Shown: piece by piece, positions 44,720 to 54,244 of the stretch
Position numbering within the stretch: the first letter of the stretch is position 1
How the letters are laid out: each line of letters begins with the position of its first letter
Source: Brevibacterium aurantiacum
Lineage (GTDB): Bacteria; Actinomycetota; Actinomycetes; Actinomycetales; Brevibacteriaceae
Direction of reading: 5' to 3'
Assembly: GCF_900169065.1 (NCBI RefSeq)
Contig: NZ_FXZB01000003.1
Location: 124,001 to 188,000 of the forward strand
Length of the DNA: 64,000 bases
Program-made: the position numbers and the translations under genes
The notes under the pieces: model-generated
What the model was told of the DNA's origin: nothing
Seen by the model: only the letters and a program-made list of their open reading frames with translations
Databases searched by the model: none

Positions 44720-45670
44720 TCAGCCCGAGGCCGACGAATGTTCGGCCTCGGGCTTTTCGCTGGCGATGACCTTCCGTGATCGCTGCTTCGATCCCGTGAT
44801 GCTGCGCGCAATGGTCTTGAGCACTCCGGTCGTGACCGCGACGCCGAGGAGCAGGAGCACACCCCCGATGAGCTCGGGCACTGTGGGACGGTCGCCGAGG
44901 ACGAGCCAGGCAGAGAGCACACCGACCAGCGGGACGAGCAGCGAGAACGGTGCGACCTGCGATGCCGGGAAGCGGGCGAGCAGCGAGTTCCAGATGACAT
45001 AGCCGATGAGAGATGCGCACCCGGCGGTGTAGACGATCGAGGCCACGACACCCCAGGTCGGGTGCGCCAGGGCATGGGCCACCTCGGCGGGGCCATCGAC
45101 GAGAAGCGAGAGCACGAACAGCGGAACCGGCACGACAAGTGCCGACCACACGGTCATCTGCACGCCGTTGGTCCCTTCCTTCACACCGCGGGCGATGACA
45201 TTGCCGATCGCCCACGACAGGGAGGCGCCGAGGGCGACGAGGAAGGCTGCGATCGGGACCGAGGCCTGCAGGCTCAGCCCGATGACGCCCAGCCCTGAGA
45301 GGCCGATGAGGATGCCGATGATCTGACGCCGATTCGGGAACTCGCGCAGTGCGAGCGCGGCGACGAGGACGGTGAATGCCGCCTGGATCTGGATGACGAT
45401 CGAGGTCAGACCGGCCGGGAGACCGAGGAACATCGATGTGTAGAGCAGACCGAACTGGCCCGCGGACATGAACACCCCGATGAGCAGGATGCGGCGGAAG
45501 TCCCCGTGTGGGAACTTCACGAAGAAGATCGCCGGGAACACCACGAGGGTGAAGCGAGCGGCGACGAGGAGCAGCGGCGGCCAGTCCCGCAGCCCGAAGT
45601 CGATGAAGATGAAGTTGACGCCCCAGAGGACGACGACGAGCAGGGCGAGCATGTAGTGGACGGGACGCAT
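44720..45670 (-). CDS. EamA/DMT-family membrane transporter
   Basis: A 316-residue protein with ten hydrophobic helices in two EamA repeats (VVVLWGVNFIFIDFGLRDWPP-type start; GASLSWAIGNVIARG at the second repeat). This is the RhaT/YdcZ-like DMT exporter family for amino acids or metabolites. It is divergent from a LysR-type regulator with a 71-bp gap, the usual arrangement for regulator-controlled exporters. Its last codons contain the terminator hairpin of phoU. Confidence 0.9.
   Translation of the reverse strand: MRPVHYMLALLVVVLWGVNFIFIDFGLRDWPPLLLVAARFTLVVFPAIFFVKFPHGDFRRILLIGVFMSAGQFGLLYTSMFLGLPAGLTSIVIQIQAAFTVLVAALALREFPNRRQIIGILIGLSGLGVIGLSLQASVPIAAFLVALGASLSWAIGNVIARGVKEGTNGVQMTVWSALVVPVPLFVLSLLVDGPAEVAHALAHPTWGVVASIVYTAGCASLIGYVIWNSLLARFPASQVAPFSLLVPLVGVLSAWLVLGDRPTVPELIGGVLLLLGVAVTTGVLKTIARSITGSKQRSRKVIASEKPEAEHSSASG
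44723..44757 (+). terminator. phoU terminator embedded in the EamA coding end
   Basis: A 12-bp perfect stem GCCCGAGGCCGA/TCGGCCTCGGGC (44723-44734 and 44742-44753) followed by TTTT on the plus strand. It lies inside the last 12 codons of the convergent EamA gene, so the hairpin serves phoU while encoding the EamA C-terminus. Confidence 0.75.
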
Positions 45671-45703
45671 GCTTCAAGGATCCCAGCCACTGCATCAAAT
45701 TTC

Positions 45704-45718
45704 CATTGAATATAAATG
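45704..45718. promoter_or_regulatory. LysR-type operator candidate
   Basis: CATT-GAATATA-AATG is a 15-bp interrupted palindrome containing the T-N11-A pattern of LysR-type binding sites. It sits in the AT-rich 71-bp divergent gap between the EamA exporter and its LysR neighbour, close to both starts. Confidence 0.5.
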
Positions 45719-45741
45719 CGCGGTTTCGTTAAAATAATTTG

Positions 45742-46692
45742 ATGATCGACACTCTCGCTCTGCGCACGCTCGTTGCTCTCGACTCGGCCGGATCCGTCAC
45801 GGCGACTGCCGACGCGCTCGGCTACACCTCGGCGGCCATCAGCCATCAGCTGCAGAAGCTCTCGCGCTACCTCGGCGCACCGGTGACCGAGCGCACCGGA
45901 CGTGGGATCGCACTGACCCCGATGGGTCGTGAGCTCAGCCGTCGCGGTGCCGAGCTGCTCCAGGATCTCGAAAGCCTCGAGACCGACGCCAGGGCACGGT
46001 CGGGCGAACCACGAGGTCGAATCACGGTAGGCGGATTCTCGACCGGCATCCGCGGGGTGCTGGTGCCGTCCCTGCCGCTGCTCAAGGACACCGCGCCGGA
46101 GCTGACGATCACCAACATCGAGGAAGAGCCCGATGAGCTCATCGACATGGTCACGGCCGGTCGGATCGACGCCTCACTCATCTTCGACTGGCGGGAGGCG
46201 CCTCCCCAGCTACCCTCGACGCTCAAATCCGAGCTCATCACGGTCGACCGGGCCGACATCGTCATGCACCGCGACCACCACCTGGCCGCGCGTGGTCGGG
46301 TGAGTCGCCAGGACCTCCTCGGCGAGGTCTTCGTCTCGGCACCGCGCAACGGCGTGTGCCACCGCTGGCTCACCGCACTCTTCGACCCGCTCAACACCGA
46401 ACCGCGGATCGAGTACTGGGCGATGGAGTACGACACCCAGATCGAGTTCGTCCGGGCCGTCGGGGCGCTTGCGCTGGTGCCGCGGCTGGGTCGACCGCAT
46501 CTGCCCGACGACGTCACCGTCGTCGAGCTCGATGATCCGAGCATCGCCCGTTGGATCTACCTCGTCTGGCGAGCCTCGATGAGCGCCTCCCCGGCGATCG
46601 CCCTCCTCCTTGAGCAGATGAGGGCGGTCGCCGAGGTGGCGGCCGGCGAAGTGACGGCCAGTGAAGTTGCGGACGCGAGCCCGAGTAAGTGA
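45742..46692 (+). CDS. LysR-family transcriptional regulator
   Basis: A 316-residue protein with an N-terminal winged helix (IDTLALRTLVALDSAGS; AAISHQLQKLSRYLG) and a periplasmic-binding-like effector domain (ITVGGFSTGIRGVLVPSL; ALVPRLGRPHLPDDV). ATG 45742 is preferred to TTG 45739. It probably controls the divergent EamA transporter and itself. It ends 11 bp before the convergent gpmA. Confidence 0.92.
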   Translation: MIDTLALRTLVALDSAGSVTATADALGYTSAAISHQLQKLSRYLGAPVTERTGRGIALTPMGRELSRRGAELLQDLESLETDARARSGEPRGRITVGGFSTGIRGVLVPSLPLLKDTAPELTITNIEEEPDELIDMVTAGRIDASLIFDWREAPPQLPSTLKSELITVDRADIVMHRDHHLAARGRVSRQDLLGEVFVSAPRNGVCHRWLTALFDPLNTEPRIEYWAMEYDTQIEFVRAVGALALVPRLGRPHLPDDVTVVELDDPSIARWIYLVWRASMSASPAIALLLEQMRAVAEVAAGEVTASEVADASPSK

Positions 46693-46703
46693 CAGCCTGA
46701 GCC

Positions 46704-47447
46704 TCAGCGGCCCTGGTTGGCGACCTGACCGATCGCGGCCTCGGCGGCAGCGGGATCGAGGTAGGTGCCGCCGGGCTTGACCGGGGTGAAGTCCTCAGTC
46801 AGCTCGTAGTGCAGCGGGATTCCGGTGGGAATGTTGAGGCCGGTGATATCGGCATCGGAGATCCCGTCGAGGTGCTTGACGAGGGCACGCAGCGAATTGC
46901 CGTGGGCGACGACGAGCACAGTGCGTCCGACGGTGAGTTCGGGGACGAGCCGGTCGTACCAGTAGGGCAGGAGCCGGTCGATGACATCGGCCAGGCATTC
47001 CGTACGAGGCAGGGAATCGCCGAGGTTGGCGTAGCGGGGATCTCCGGCCTGTGAGAATTCGGAAGCATCACCAAGAGCCGGCGGCGGGGTGTCGAAGGAG
47101 CGGCGCCAGGTCATGAACTGCTCCTCGCCGAACTCCTCGCGGATCTCCTTCTTGTTCTTGCCCTGCAGCGCACCGTAGTGGCGTTCGTTGAGTCGCCAGC
47201 TGCGATGGACGTCGAGCCAGGAGAGGTCGGCGGCCTCGAGCGCCAGGTTCGAGGTGAGGATGGCCCGCTTGAGACGGGAGGTGTACACGACGTCAGGGAT
47301 GAGCTCGGCCTCGCGCAGGAGCTCTCCGGCGCGCTGGCCCTCTGCGCGGCCCTTGTCGGTCAGGGTCACATCGACCCAACCGGTGAACAGATTCTTCTGG
47401 TTCCATTCGCTCTCGCCGTGGCGCAGCAGGATGAGGTTATGCGTCAT
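46704..47447 (-). CDS. gpmA: 2,3-bisphosphoglycerate-dependent phosphoglycerate mutase
   Basis: A 247-residue glycolytic enzyme interconverting 3- and 2-phosphoglycerate. It has [10 protein letters not shown] with phospho-acceptor His10, [14 protein letters not shown], and [11 protein letters not shown] with the second catalytic His. The ATG at 47447 removes a 36-residue Arg-rich upstream stretch that is not part of the family. Its place between mshA/YbjN and senX3-regX3 is conserved in mycobacteria. Confidence 0.96.
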   Translation of the reverse strand: MTHNLILLRHGESEWNQKNLFTGWVDVTLTDKGRAEGQRAGELLREAELIPDVVYTSRLKRAILTSNLALEAADLSWLDVHRSWRLNERHYGALQGKNKKEIREEFGEEQFMTWRRSFDTPPPALGDASEFSQAGDPRYANLGDSLPRTECLADVIDRLLPYWYDRLVPELTVGRTVLVVAHGNSLRALVKHLDGISDADITGLNIPTGIPLHYELTEDFTPVKPGGTYLDPAAAEAAIGQVANQGR

Positions 47448-47626
47448 GGCACCATTTTTGCACGACCGCACACGCGAGCACAGACGCGCCCACGGAATGA
47501 GCCTGCGGACGGGTCCTTGGGTGAGCCTGCGGGTGAGTCCTGGGTAGGCCCGCATGAGCCCTCGAGACGCTTCTCACTATTCGGCACACCGTCTTGCATC
47601 CCGAAATGCACGGCTAGCCTGAGCTC

Positions 47627-48700
47627 ATGTCCGACTCATCCACGCCGCCAGCGGGGTCACCGCAGACCCCGAACCCTCACTCACACTCCGGGCAGACATC
47701 GCCGTCTCCCGCCCAGCAGCCGAAAGCTGATCGCAGTTCGATCATCGCCGTCACAGCGCTGCCGGTCCTCGTCGTCATCGCGGGAGTCCTCGGATTCCTC
47801 ACCCCCGACACGTTCACGCCGCTGGCACCCACAATCACGTGGAGCCTCGGCGTCGTCATGTTCTTCATGGGGCTGACCCTGACCTTGCCGGACTTCGCCC
47901 GCATCGCCAAGAAACCGTGGATCGCCGCCCTCGGCGTCGTCACGCAGTTCATCGCCATGCCGCTGCTCGGCCTCCTCGTCGTCACCCTGTTCAACCTTCC
48001 GGCCGAGATCGCCGTCGGCGTCATCCTCGTCGGCTGTGCACCCGGCGGCACTGCCTCGAATGTGGTGACCTATCTGGCCAAGGGCGACACCGCGCTGTCC
48101 GTGTCGATCACGACGCTCTCAACCCTGCTCGCTCCGGTACTGACTCCCCTGCTGACCCTATGGCTGGCTGGCTCCTATATGGATGTGCCGTTCTGGTCGA
48201 TGTTCGTCTCGATCTGCCAGACGGTTCTCGTGCCCGTCATCGTCGGTGTCCTGGTGCGGGTCGTGGCCTCGAAGCTCGTCGATGCGATCTCACCCGTGCT
48301 GCCGTGGCTGGCATCGGTCGCCATCGCCTACATCGTTGCCATCGTCGTCGCCGGATCCGCCGATTCCATCGCCTCGGCCGGACTCCTCGTCCTCCTGGCC
48401 GTCATCACCCACAACGTACTGGGCCTGGGCATCGGCTACGGTGTCGCGGCCGCCTGCCGCCTCGATACACCAACCAGACGCGCGCTCTCCTTCGAGGTCG
48501 GCCTGCAGAACTCCGGTCTCGCCTCGACCCTGGCCACCACGTACTTCTCCCCCTTGGCCGCACTCCCCGGAGCCGTGTTCAGCGTCTGGCACAACGTCTC
48601 CGGCGCACTCCTGGCCTCGCTGTTCGCACGTCGGCCCTACTCCAAACCGCCGCGTGAGCAGCTCGCTCAGGACGCTCGCGCACAAGAGTCAGTGCGATGA
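47627..48700 (+). CDS. Bile acid:sodium symporter (BASS) family transporter
   Basis: A 357-residue protein with a polar N-terminal tail of about 35 residues and ten hydrophobic helices. It has the BASS signatures GCAPGGTASNVVTYLAKGD and FEVGLQNSGLAS. Bacterial members import organic anions such as pantoate or keto acids with sodium. The stop overlaps the start of an acetyltransferase gene (ATGA). Confidence 0.9.
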   Translation: MSDSSTPPAGSPQTPNPHSHSGQTSPSPAQQPKADRSSIIAVTALPVLVVIAGVLGFLTPDTFTPLAPTITWSLGVVMFFMGLTLTLPDFARIAKKPWIAALGVVTQFIAMPLLGLLVVTLFNLPAEIAVGVILVGCAPGGTASNVVTYLAKGDTALSVSITTLSTLLAPVLTPLLTLWLAGSYMDVPFWSMFVSICQTVLVPVIVGVLVRVVASKLVDAISPVLPWLASVAIAYIVAIVVAGSADSIASAGLLVLLAVITHNVLGLGIGYGVAAACRLDTPTRRALSFEVGLQNSGLASTLATTYFSPLAALPGAVFSVWHNVSGALLASLFARRPYSKPPREQLAQDARAQESVR

Positions 48701-49308
48701 CCGAGTCTGCGACTCCGGCGGGCTTCTCCGCTTTCGTCGAGGAGACGATCTCCCTCGCGGACAGGAAGTTCCTGGTTCGGCGCGCGACCGAAACAGACGT
48801 GCCACAGTTGGTGTCTCTGCTTCGCGATGACGCTCTCGGAGCCGGTCGCGAGGGGTCGGGGTCCAATGAGGCTGCCGGCTACCAGCACGCCTTCGGTCTC
48901 ATCGACTCCGACCCCAATCAGCTTCTGGTCGCAGTCGACGAGGTCACCGACAGTTCCGAGGTCACCGACAGCGCCGACAGTGCCGCGGAACCTCGCGCGG
49001 ACGGACAGTCACAGCCTTCGCGAACGGCGTCGACTGCTCTCGTGGGCACTCTGCAGCTGACCTTGATCCCGAGCCTGTCACGGCGAGGTTCGACACGGCT
49101 GCAGATCGAAGCAGTGAGGATCGGCCCGGCTGCGCAGGGGCTTGGTCTGGGCACTGCCGTCTTCGACTGGGCCCATGACTGCGGACGTCGATTCGGGGCC
49201 TCGCTGGCTCAGCTGACGACCGACAAATCGCGTGCGGATGCGCAGCGGTTCTATGCTCGTCTCGGCTACGAAGCCAGTCACGAAGGACTCAAACTGGATC
49301 TGAGCTGA
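48697..49308 (+). CDS. GNAT-family N-acetyltransferase
   Basis: A 203-residue GNAT protein with FLVRRATETDVPQLVSLL at the fold start, the acetyl-CoA loop IGPAAQGLGLGTAVF and the C-terminal DAQRFYARLGYEASHEGLKL. An acidic Ser/Asp/Glu insert with a VTDSSEVTDS repeat (about residues 84-111) separates strands 3 and 4. It is coupled to the BASS transporter by 4 nt. Substrate unknown. Confidence 0.9.
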   Translation: MTESATPAGFSAFVEETISLADRKFLVRRATETDVPQLVSLLRDDALGAGREGSGSNEAAGYQHAFGLIDSDPNQLLVAVDEVTDSSEVTDSADSAAEPRADGQSQPSRTASTALVGTLQLTLIPSLSRRGSTRLQIEAVRIGPAAQGLGLGTAVFDWAHDCGRRFGASLAQLTTDKSRADAQRFYARLGYEASHEGLKLDLS

Positions 49309-49311
49309 GGC

Positions 49312-49668
49312 TCACATCCACTTCACGCCGTCGACCTCGGCCTCGTGGATGCGGTGAGCGATCATCTGCGACAACAGGTCGGTGGGGATCTCACGATCGT
49401 AATAGAGCTTGATCGACCCTTTTCCGGTGTCGAAGTCGCCGAGCTGATCGGCGAAGGCCTCTTTGGTGCTGGGGGTGAACACGAAGTTCGCGTGTTTGGC
49501 ATAGCCGGCGAATGCGAAGAGGATCGTGTCCAGCGAATAGGCAGGGTTCCCCCATTTGATGCCCTCCTCCGCGGTGGGCGCAGCACTGCGGCTGAGGTCA
49601 CGGAGGCGGGCCAGAAAGCCTCTCTTGTACTCATCGTCGCACCCGGCGATGTAGTCGTCGACGTTCAT
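49312..49668 (-). CDS. DUF1801 protein
   Basis: A 118-residue protein matching DUF1801 (YdhG-like): EGIKWGNPAYSL, FAGYAKHANFVFTPS, GKGSIKLYYDREIP. The fold is known from structures, but the biochemical role is not established. The start overlaps the stop of the YbjN gene by 4 nt, so the two are co-expressed. Confidence 0.85.
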   Translation of the reverse strand: MNVDDYIAGCDDEYKRGFLARLRDLSRSAAPTAEEGIKWGNPAYSLDTILFAFAGYAKHANFVFTPSTKEAFADQLGDFDTGKGSIKLYYDREIPTDLLSQMIAHRIHEAEVDGVKWM

Positions 49669-50201
49669 GTCTGCTCCAGGAATTCATTGTCGTCCCCGCT
49701 GAGGACGTCTGCGAAGGCAGCGAGATTGCGCGTCGACTCCCCGCGACTGATCCGCCATGCCCATTCCTTCTTCATTCCGGTGCGGAAGCCGATGAGCAGG
49801 AGCTCGTTGAATGAGGAGTCGGCGGTCGCCAGGATCGCTCCGAGCAGCGAGTCGAGCTCCCCCAGCAGTCGGTCCCGGGGGACACTGGCTCCCAGGTAGA
49901 CGTCGCCGAGAGCATCGATGCCGAAGGACACGGGCCCCGGCTTCAGGTTCTTCATCAGCAGCCACCGGTTGAACTCCTCGGAGTTCTCGTCCGGATGACG
50001 AATGACGAACGCCTGCAGCTGCACCGTTCGCGCTGCGATCGTGATCGACACGGTCGTCTTCAGCTTCTTCTCCCCGGGCAGGACCACGGCGATCTGTGAG
50101 TCTTCAACGGCGTCGACCTCGACCTCGTTCTCGTGGGCCCATTGCCTCACCCCGGCCAAGATCGTCTCGGTGTCGTTCGTCGATTCAGTGTCGCTCGTCA
50201 T
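49665..50201 (-). CDS. YbjN-domain protein
   Basis: A 178-residue protein with the YbjN fold (type III secretion chaperone-like): VRQWAHENEVEV, LQAFVIRHPDE, RWLLMKNLKPGPVSFGID. The ATG at 50201 was chosen over a GTG/ATG 26 codons upstream that would run into the mshA gene gap. A YbjN protein between mshA and gpmA is conserved in mycobacteria (Rv0487 position). Function uncertain. Confidence 0.88.
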   Translation of the reverse strand: MTSDTESTNDTETILAGVRQWAHENEVEVDAVEDSQIAVVLPGEKKLKTTVSITIAARTVQLQAFVIRHPDENSEEFNRWLLMKNLKPGPVSFGIDALGDVYLGASVPRDRLLGELDSLLGAILATADSSFNELLLIGFRTGMKKEWAWRISRGESTRNLAAFADVLSGDDNEFLEQT

Positions 50202-50235
50202 CTCGTGTCCTTCCGTCTGCGACTCAACGACCGGC

Positions 50236-51594
50236 TCAGCAAGTGCGCCCGACGAGACTCGCCGGGGCCGGCTCTTCAACGGTCGTCATGGTTGTGTGCA
50301 GCACCTGGTCCGGCACCTCGAGTGCTCCGAGCACCGCCGCTGCCGTGGCAGCCCAGTCGAATCGAGCCGAGCGCTCGGCGGCGTGGGCGGCGAGCTCGCT
50401 GCGCACATCGTCATCGAGGAGCATCCGCTCAAGCGCCATCGCCCAGTGCCTGGGGTTGTGGTCGGCGATGAGGACACCGGAGTATTCGTGTTCGACGATG
50501 TCGGGCAGACCTCCCACCGCCGAGGCGATGGCGGGCAGTCCCGATGCTGAGGCCTCGGCGGCGACCAGTCCGAATGATTCGCTGCGCGAGGGGACGAGGA
50601 GAACGTCCGCGGCACGGTAGTAGGTGACGAGCTCGTGTGCCGGAACAGGGCGTCGCACCTCGACGCTGGGTTCGGCGGCGATCGCGGTATTCAGCGTGCG
50701 CAGGTAGGGCGTGGATCCGGTCGGAGCCTCCTGGCCCGAGACTGCGCCGAGGAGGATCCCTCGTGTCCGCGCGGCCAGGTGCGGGTTGTTCTCGCGCAGC
50801 CCCGAGATCGCGTCGACGACGATATCGGTGCCCTTGATGAACTGCATGCGCCCCACATAGAGGACGATGAATTCGTCCGGGTCGAGGCCCAGGTGGGTTC
50901 TGGCTTCGGCACGATCTCCGGGGGAGAACAGTTCGTGATCGACGCCAGGTCTGGCCACCACGACGGACTCCGCATCGGCGCCGAGTTCGTGGATGAGGTC
51001 GCGACGCTCTGCCGGAGTGTTGGCCACAAGCAGGTCCACCGCCGAGGCGATCCTCTCCTCTGCCTCAAGACGTTGAGGTCGCTCGTGGCTGGTTTCAGAG
51101 TCGCGGTTCTTGACCGCGCCGATCGTGTGCATGCTCACGACGATCCGCGGACGCTCACCGGAGCCGAGGTCCTTGGCGTGCAGGTCTTGGGCGCGCAGGG
51201 CTGCCTCGGCGGAGATCCAATAGTGGGCCCAGATCAGATCCGCCGAGGTGAAGGTCGGCTGAGCGAGGAGGAGCAGCGAAAGTTCGTCGATGGCGTCGGC
51301 AAGCTCGTCCTTGCTCGCAGCCTCGATCGGCAGCTGATGAAGACGGACGTTCTCAGCGATCTGGAGTGTGTCGAGGCAACCGTCGATATCCTCGACCTCG
51401 TCGAAGCTGTCCTGGTTCCCGCTGTTCCCCAGCCCATCGATGCCGCTCGGGTCAGCAGTGAAGACGTCGACGATGTGGCCGGCGGCCGCCAGGGCGCGCA
51501 CCGACTGGTCGACGTAGACGTTCATGCCACCGGCATCGCCCTGGCCCGGCTGAGCCGCGGGCGAGGTGTGGAGGGAGAGAACGGAGATGCGCAC
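50236..51594 (-). CDS. mshA: D-inositol-3-phosphate glycosyltransferase (mycothiol synthesis)
   Basis: A 452-residue GT4 enzyme that transfers GlcNAc to inositol-3-phosphate in the first step of mycothiol synthesis. It has SLHTSPAAQPGQGDAGGMNVYV at the N-terminal acceptor site, VARPGVDHELFSPG, VLYVGRMQFIKG, and the C-terminal ESFGLVAAEASASGLP with the GT4 glutamates. It starts at GTG. Its product supports the MscR enzyme encoded 15 kb away. Confidence 0.94.
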   Translation of the reverse strand: MRISVLSLHTSPAAQPGQGDAGGMNVYVDQSVRALAAAGHIVDVFTADPSGIDGLGNSGNQDSFDEVEDIDGCLDTLQIAENVRLHQLPIEAASKDELADAIDELSLLLLAQPTFTSADLIWAHYWISAEAALRAQDLHAKDLGSGERPRIVVSMHTIGAVKNRDSETSHERPQRLEAEERIASAVDLLVANTPAERRDLIHELGADAESVVVARPGVDHELFSPGDRAEARTHLGLDPDEFIVLYVGRMQFIKGTDIVVDAISGLRENNPHLAARTRGILLGAVSGQEAPTGSTPYLRTLNTAIAAEPSVEVRRPVPAHELVTYYRAADVLLVPSRSESFGLVAAEASASGLPAIASAVGGLPDIVEHEYSGVLIADHNPRHWAMALERMLLDDDVRSELAAHAAERSARFDWAATAAAVLGALEVPDQVLHTTMTTVEEPAPASLVGRTC

Positions 51595-51603
51595 GGTGCC
51601 AGT

Positions 51604-52419
51604 TTAGCCAAAGAACTCGCCGAGGATCCGGCGAACTTCGTGGCGACCACGCCACAGGATCGAACCCGCCGGCAGGACTTCCAGACGGGAGTCGGGAATC
51701 GCGGCAACAACCGCCTCGGCGACCTCGACCGGATGTGCAGGGTCATCGTCGTGGGTGAGCACGAGCACCTCCCCGGGGAAACGCGCCAGAGTGCCCAGCG
51801 GATTGTCGCCCGAGCTCGCGTCGACGGCGATCTCGAGCGCCAGGCCGAGCCCGTCCGACATGTCTGTGTTCACGAGGTTCTCGGCCTTCGTCTTTGTCCA
51901 GGCGCGGGCCGGCAGGAGCTCGGCCACCTCGGCGGGCTCTCGCGAGAGCATGAGGTCGGTGATGGATTCGACGTCACCGGCGGCGGACAGCTCGCGCAGT
52001 TTCTCCAGGTGAGCACGGTTGGTCTCGGCCACCTCGGCGGAGAATCCGGTGAATGAGGCCGGGAGCACGAGGGCGACCTTCTCCAGGTTCTGGGTCACCG
52101 GATGGCCCGTGCTCAGCAGCCGGAGAAGCCCACCGGCGGACATCGAGACCCCGAGGGCCTGAGTCGCCGAGGTGGATGTCAGTGCCTGCGCCAGCACCTC
52201 GGCGATTTGGCCGTAGTTCCACCCTGGACCCGGTGATGGGCGGCCGCCGTGGCCGGGGAGGTGAAGGAAGTGCTTGGTTCCGGTGACGCCGGTGCCGAAT
52301 GGTCGGGTGTCGCGGATCGCGCCGGCGAATCCGTGGCCGAACAGTGTGTGGGGCTCACTGTTGCCGAAGGTGGCGATGAAGTCGGTTTCGGGGCCCGGGA
52401 GGTTGAGGTCCTGTGTCAT
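51604..52419 (-). CDS. Alpha/beta-fold hydrolase upstream of mshA
   Basis: A 271-residue alpha/beta hydrolase with LFGHGFAG, LPGHGGRP, a nucleophile Ser in GVSMSAGG (about residue 95), a candidate acid in LTHDDDPAHP (about 225) and His in GRHEV near the C-terminus. There is no signal peptide. It lies 9 bp upstream of mshA on the same strand, suggesting co-transcription. Substrate unknown. Confidence 0.85.
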   Translation of the reverse strand: MTQDLNLPGPETDFIATFGNSEPHTLFGHGFAGAIRDTRPFGTGVTGTKHFLHLPGHGGRPSPGPGWNYGQIAEVLAQALTSTSATQALGVSMSAGGLLRLLSTGHPVTQNLEKVALVLPASFTGFSAEVAETNRAHLEKLRELSAAGDVESITDLMLSREPAEVAELLPARAWTKTKAENLVNTDMSDGLGLALEIAVDASSGDNPLGTLARFPGEVLVLTHDDDPAHPVEVAEAVVAAIPDSRLEVLPAGSILWRGRHEVRRILGEFFG

Positions 52420-52440
52420 CGATGCGTGCTCGTCGCCGGC

Positions 52441-52770
52441 TCAGCGCCAGTTCTTCCGAGTCTGTTTGCGATTGCGCGGGTCGATGGCCTTGATCTTCGG
52501 GCGGACGTCGGTGAGGTAGACGATGCCTGCGACGAGAGCGATGAGGTTGAGGAAGATGATGCGCATTCCCATCGGCGGCAGTGCGATGAGCGCGAGCGCG
52601 AGACCAACGCCGAGGAGGATGACCCAGAACTTCTTGCTCTGCTTGTCGACGGCGCGGTAGTTCTCGTCCTTGTAGCGGAGGCAGTCGATGAACGCCCACA
52701 GCTGGAGGCCGAAGGCGGCGACAGACAAGGCGAGAAAGATGATCTGCTGAAAGCCAGCAATTATTTCCAT
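52441..52770 (-). CDS. DUF2516 membrane protein
   Basis: A 109-residue protein with three hydrophobic helices (residues about 5-30, 48-65 and 70-85), AFIDCLRYKDENYRAVDK and a basic tail (IKAIDPRNRKQTRKNWR). It matches the actinobacterial DUF2516 family, usually found in this mshA/gpmA neighbourhood. Function unknown. Confidence 0.85.
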   Translation of the reverse strand: MEIIAGFQQIIFLALSVAAFGLQLWAFIDCLRYKDENYRAVDKQSKKFWVILLGVGLALALIALPPMGMRIIFLNLIALVAGIVYLTDVRPKIKAIDPRNRKQTRKNWR

Positions 52771-52911
52771 GCATCCACCCTAGCAATCACAGTCGTCGCC
52801 GGCACTGCGTCGGCATGGATCCTGGGCGAATCCCCACCGACGAGTCACCCTCCGCACATGAACCGGGCCACCTCCGGCACTGGGTTGGACTCGGCTGCGC
52901 TGGACAGGGAC

Positions 52912-53361
52912 TCACAGGATTCCGGTCAGGCGGATGCCCGCGCACACCGCCATGCCCACCAGCACGCAGATGAGCATCGGCACCCGCAGGATCGAGGCGA
53001 GGACTCCCACCCCGACGCCGATAAGCCGTGCGGGATCCGCGAGGTCCTGGCCATCGAAGATCGCCGTCGTGGCGAAGACAGCACCGATGAGAACGACCGT
53101 CGCCCGATCCATCCACTTCGTCACCGTCGCCGTCGAGTCGCCCTCTTGCTCTGTCGCAGCGTCACCCGGGCCCTCCCCCGCAGGGCCATCCGGCGCTGAG
53201 GTGTCCGGTCCGGTGTCACCCGCCCCCGCCGAGGTGGTCGTGAGCTGTCGACGCCTGCCCTTGGTGGCGATGGCCGCACCGAGCTTCACACCGGCGAAGC
53301 GCATTGCGTAGGTTCCGATGCTCAGCGCGGCGAGCGCAATGAGGAAGCTGACCGGGCTCAT
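52912..53361 (-). CDS. azlD: Branched-chain amino acid exporter subunit AzlD
   Basis: A 149-residue small membrane protein with four hydrophobic helices and the AzlD start SFLIALAALSIGTYAMRFAGVKLG. A 45-residue polar Gly/Asp/Thr loop after helix 1 lengthens it beyond the usual 105 residues or so. The ATG overlaps the azlC stop (ATGA). With AzlC it forms a two-component exporter of branched-chain or other amino acids. Confidence 0.88.
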   Translation of the reverse strand: MSPVSFLIALAALSIGTYAMRFAGVKLGAAIATKGRRRQLTTTSAGAGDTGPDTSAPDGPAGEGPGDAATEQEGDSTATVTKWMDRATVVLIGAVFATTAIFDGQDLADPARLIGVGVGVLASILRVPMLICVLVGMAVCAGIRLTGIL

Positions 53362-54179
53362 CGACGCCCCTCCCGAGAGTTGGGCCCAGCGACACCGTCG
53401 CGATCAACCTGGGGTGGTTCTTGACCTGCAGGGCTTGGGGCTGGTTCTTCACCTGCGGCGCTCGGGGAGGAGTCACCTCGGCGCTTCCTGATGGCGGTTC
53501 GGATCAGCCACCCGGCGGCCACGAACACGAATACAGACAGAGAAGTCACGGCCCCGAGCCCGAGCGGCAGGATCGGCGTCAGGAGGACGGCGACGAGGAT
53601 GCCTGCGACCGTCAGCGTCAGTGTCGACTTGTTCTTCAGATCGCCGCGGATGAGGCAGAAGAGGATGATCGGGAAGGCCGCGTCGAGGCCGAGGAGATCG
53701 GCATCGATGACATTGCCGAGCCACTGCCCGACCATGGCCCCGCTCGGCCACATCAGCGCGATGGCAGCCCCCATGAGCAGGAAGGCGTGCCACCGAGCTC
53801 GGTCGGAGTTGACCGTTCGCGATACGGCGATCGATTCGTCATTGATCCAGTGCGCGGCGATGAGCGCGCGCCAGTCCTGCGGAAAGAACGGTCCGACTGC
53901 CACGCCGAATGCGAAGTTCCGTGAGTTGACCAGCAGCCCTGCCAGCACCGCCAGTATCGGGGCGCCGCCTGCAGCGATCACTCCGACGAAGGTGAACTCG
54001 GCGGCGCCACCGAGAGCGAACATTGCCAGCAGCAGCGTCTGCCACCAGGGGAATCCGGATACCGCGGAGATGGCCCCGTAGGACAGGGCGACGGCGGTGA
54101 TCGTGATCGTGACGATCGCGACATCACGATAGGTCGAGCCCGGAAGTACCCGATCGATCGTGCGAAATACAGAACTCAT
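53358..54179 (-). CDS. azlC: Branched-chain amino acid exporter subunit AzlC
   Basis: A 273-residue membrane protein with about seven helices and AzlC consensus stretches (LSYGAISAVSGFPWWQTLLL; GLLVNSRNFAFGVAVGPF; AAHWINDESIAVSR). After the last helix comes a Pro/Ser/Gln-rich cytoplasmic tail. It is divergent from an XRE-cupin regulator with a 65-bp gap, the regulator type commonly paired with azlCD. Confidence 0.9.
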   Translation of the reverse strand: MSSVFRTIDRVLPGSTYRDVAIVTITITAVALSYGAISAVSGFPWWQTLLLAMFALGGAAEFTFVGVIAAGGAPILAVLAGLLVNSRNFAFGVAVGPFFPQDWRALIAAHWINDESIAVSRTVNSDRARWHAFLLMGAAIALMWPSGAMVGQWLGNVIDADLLGLDAAFPIILFCLIRGDLKNKSTLTLTVAGILVAVLLTPILPLGLGAVTSLSVFVFVAAGWLIRTAIRKRRGDSSPSAAGEEPAPSPAGQEPPQVDRDGVAGPNSREGRR

Positions 54180-54244
54180 GTTCTATATACTGCACATTGG
54201 CTTCTCGTTCGTCAACCAGAACGCCCTGTCGCTATAGTGAACCC

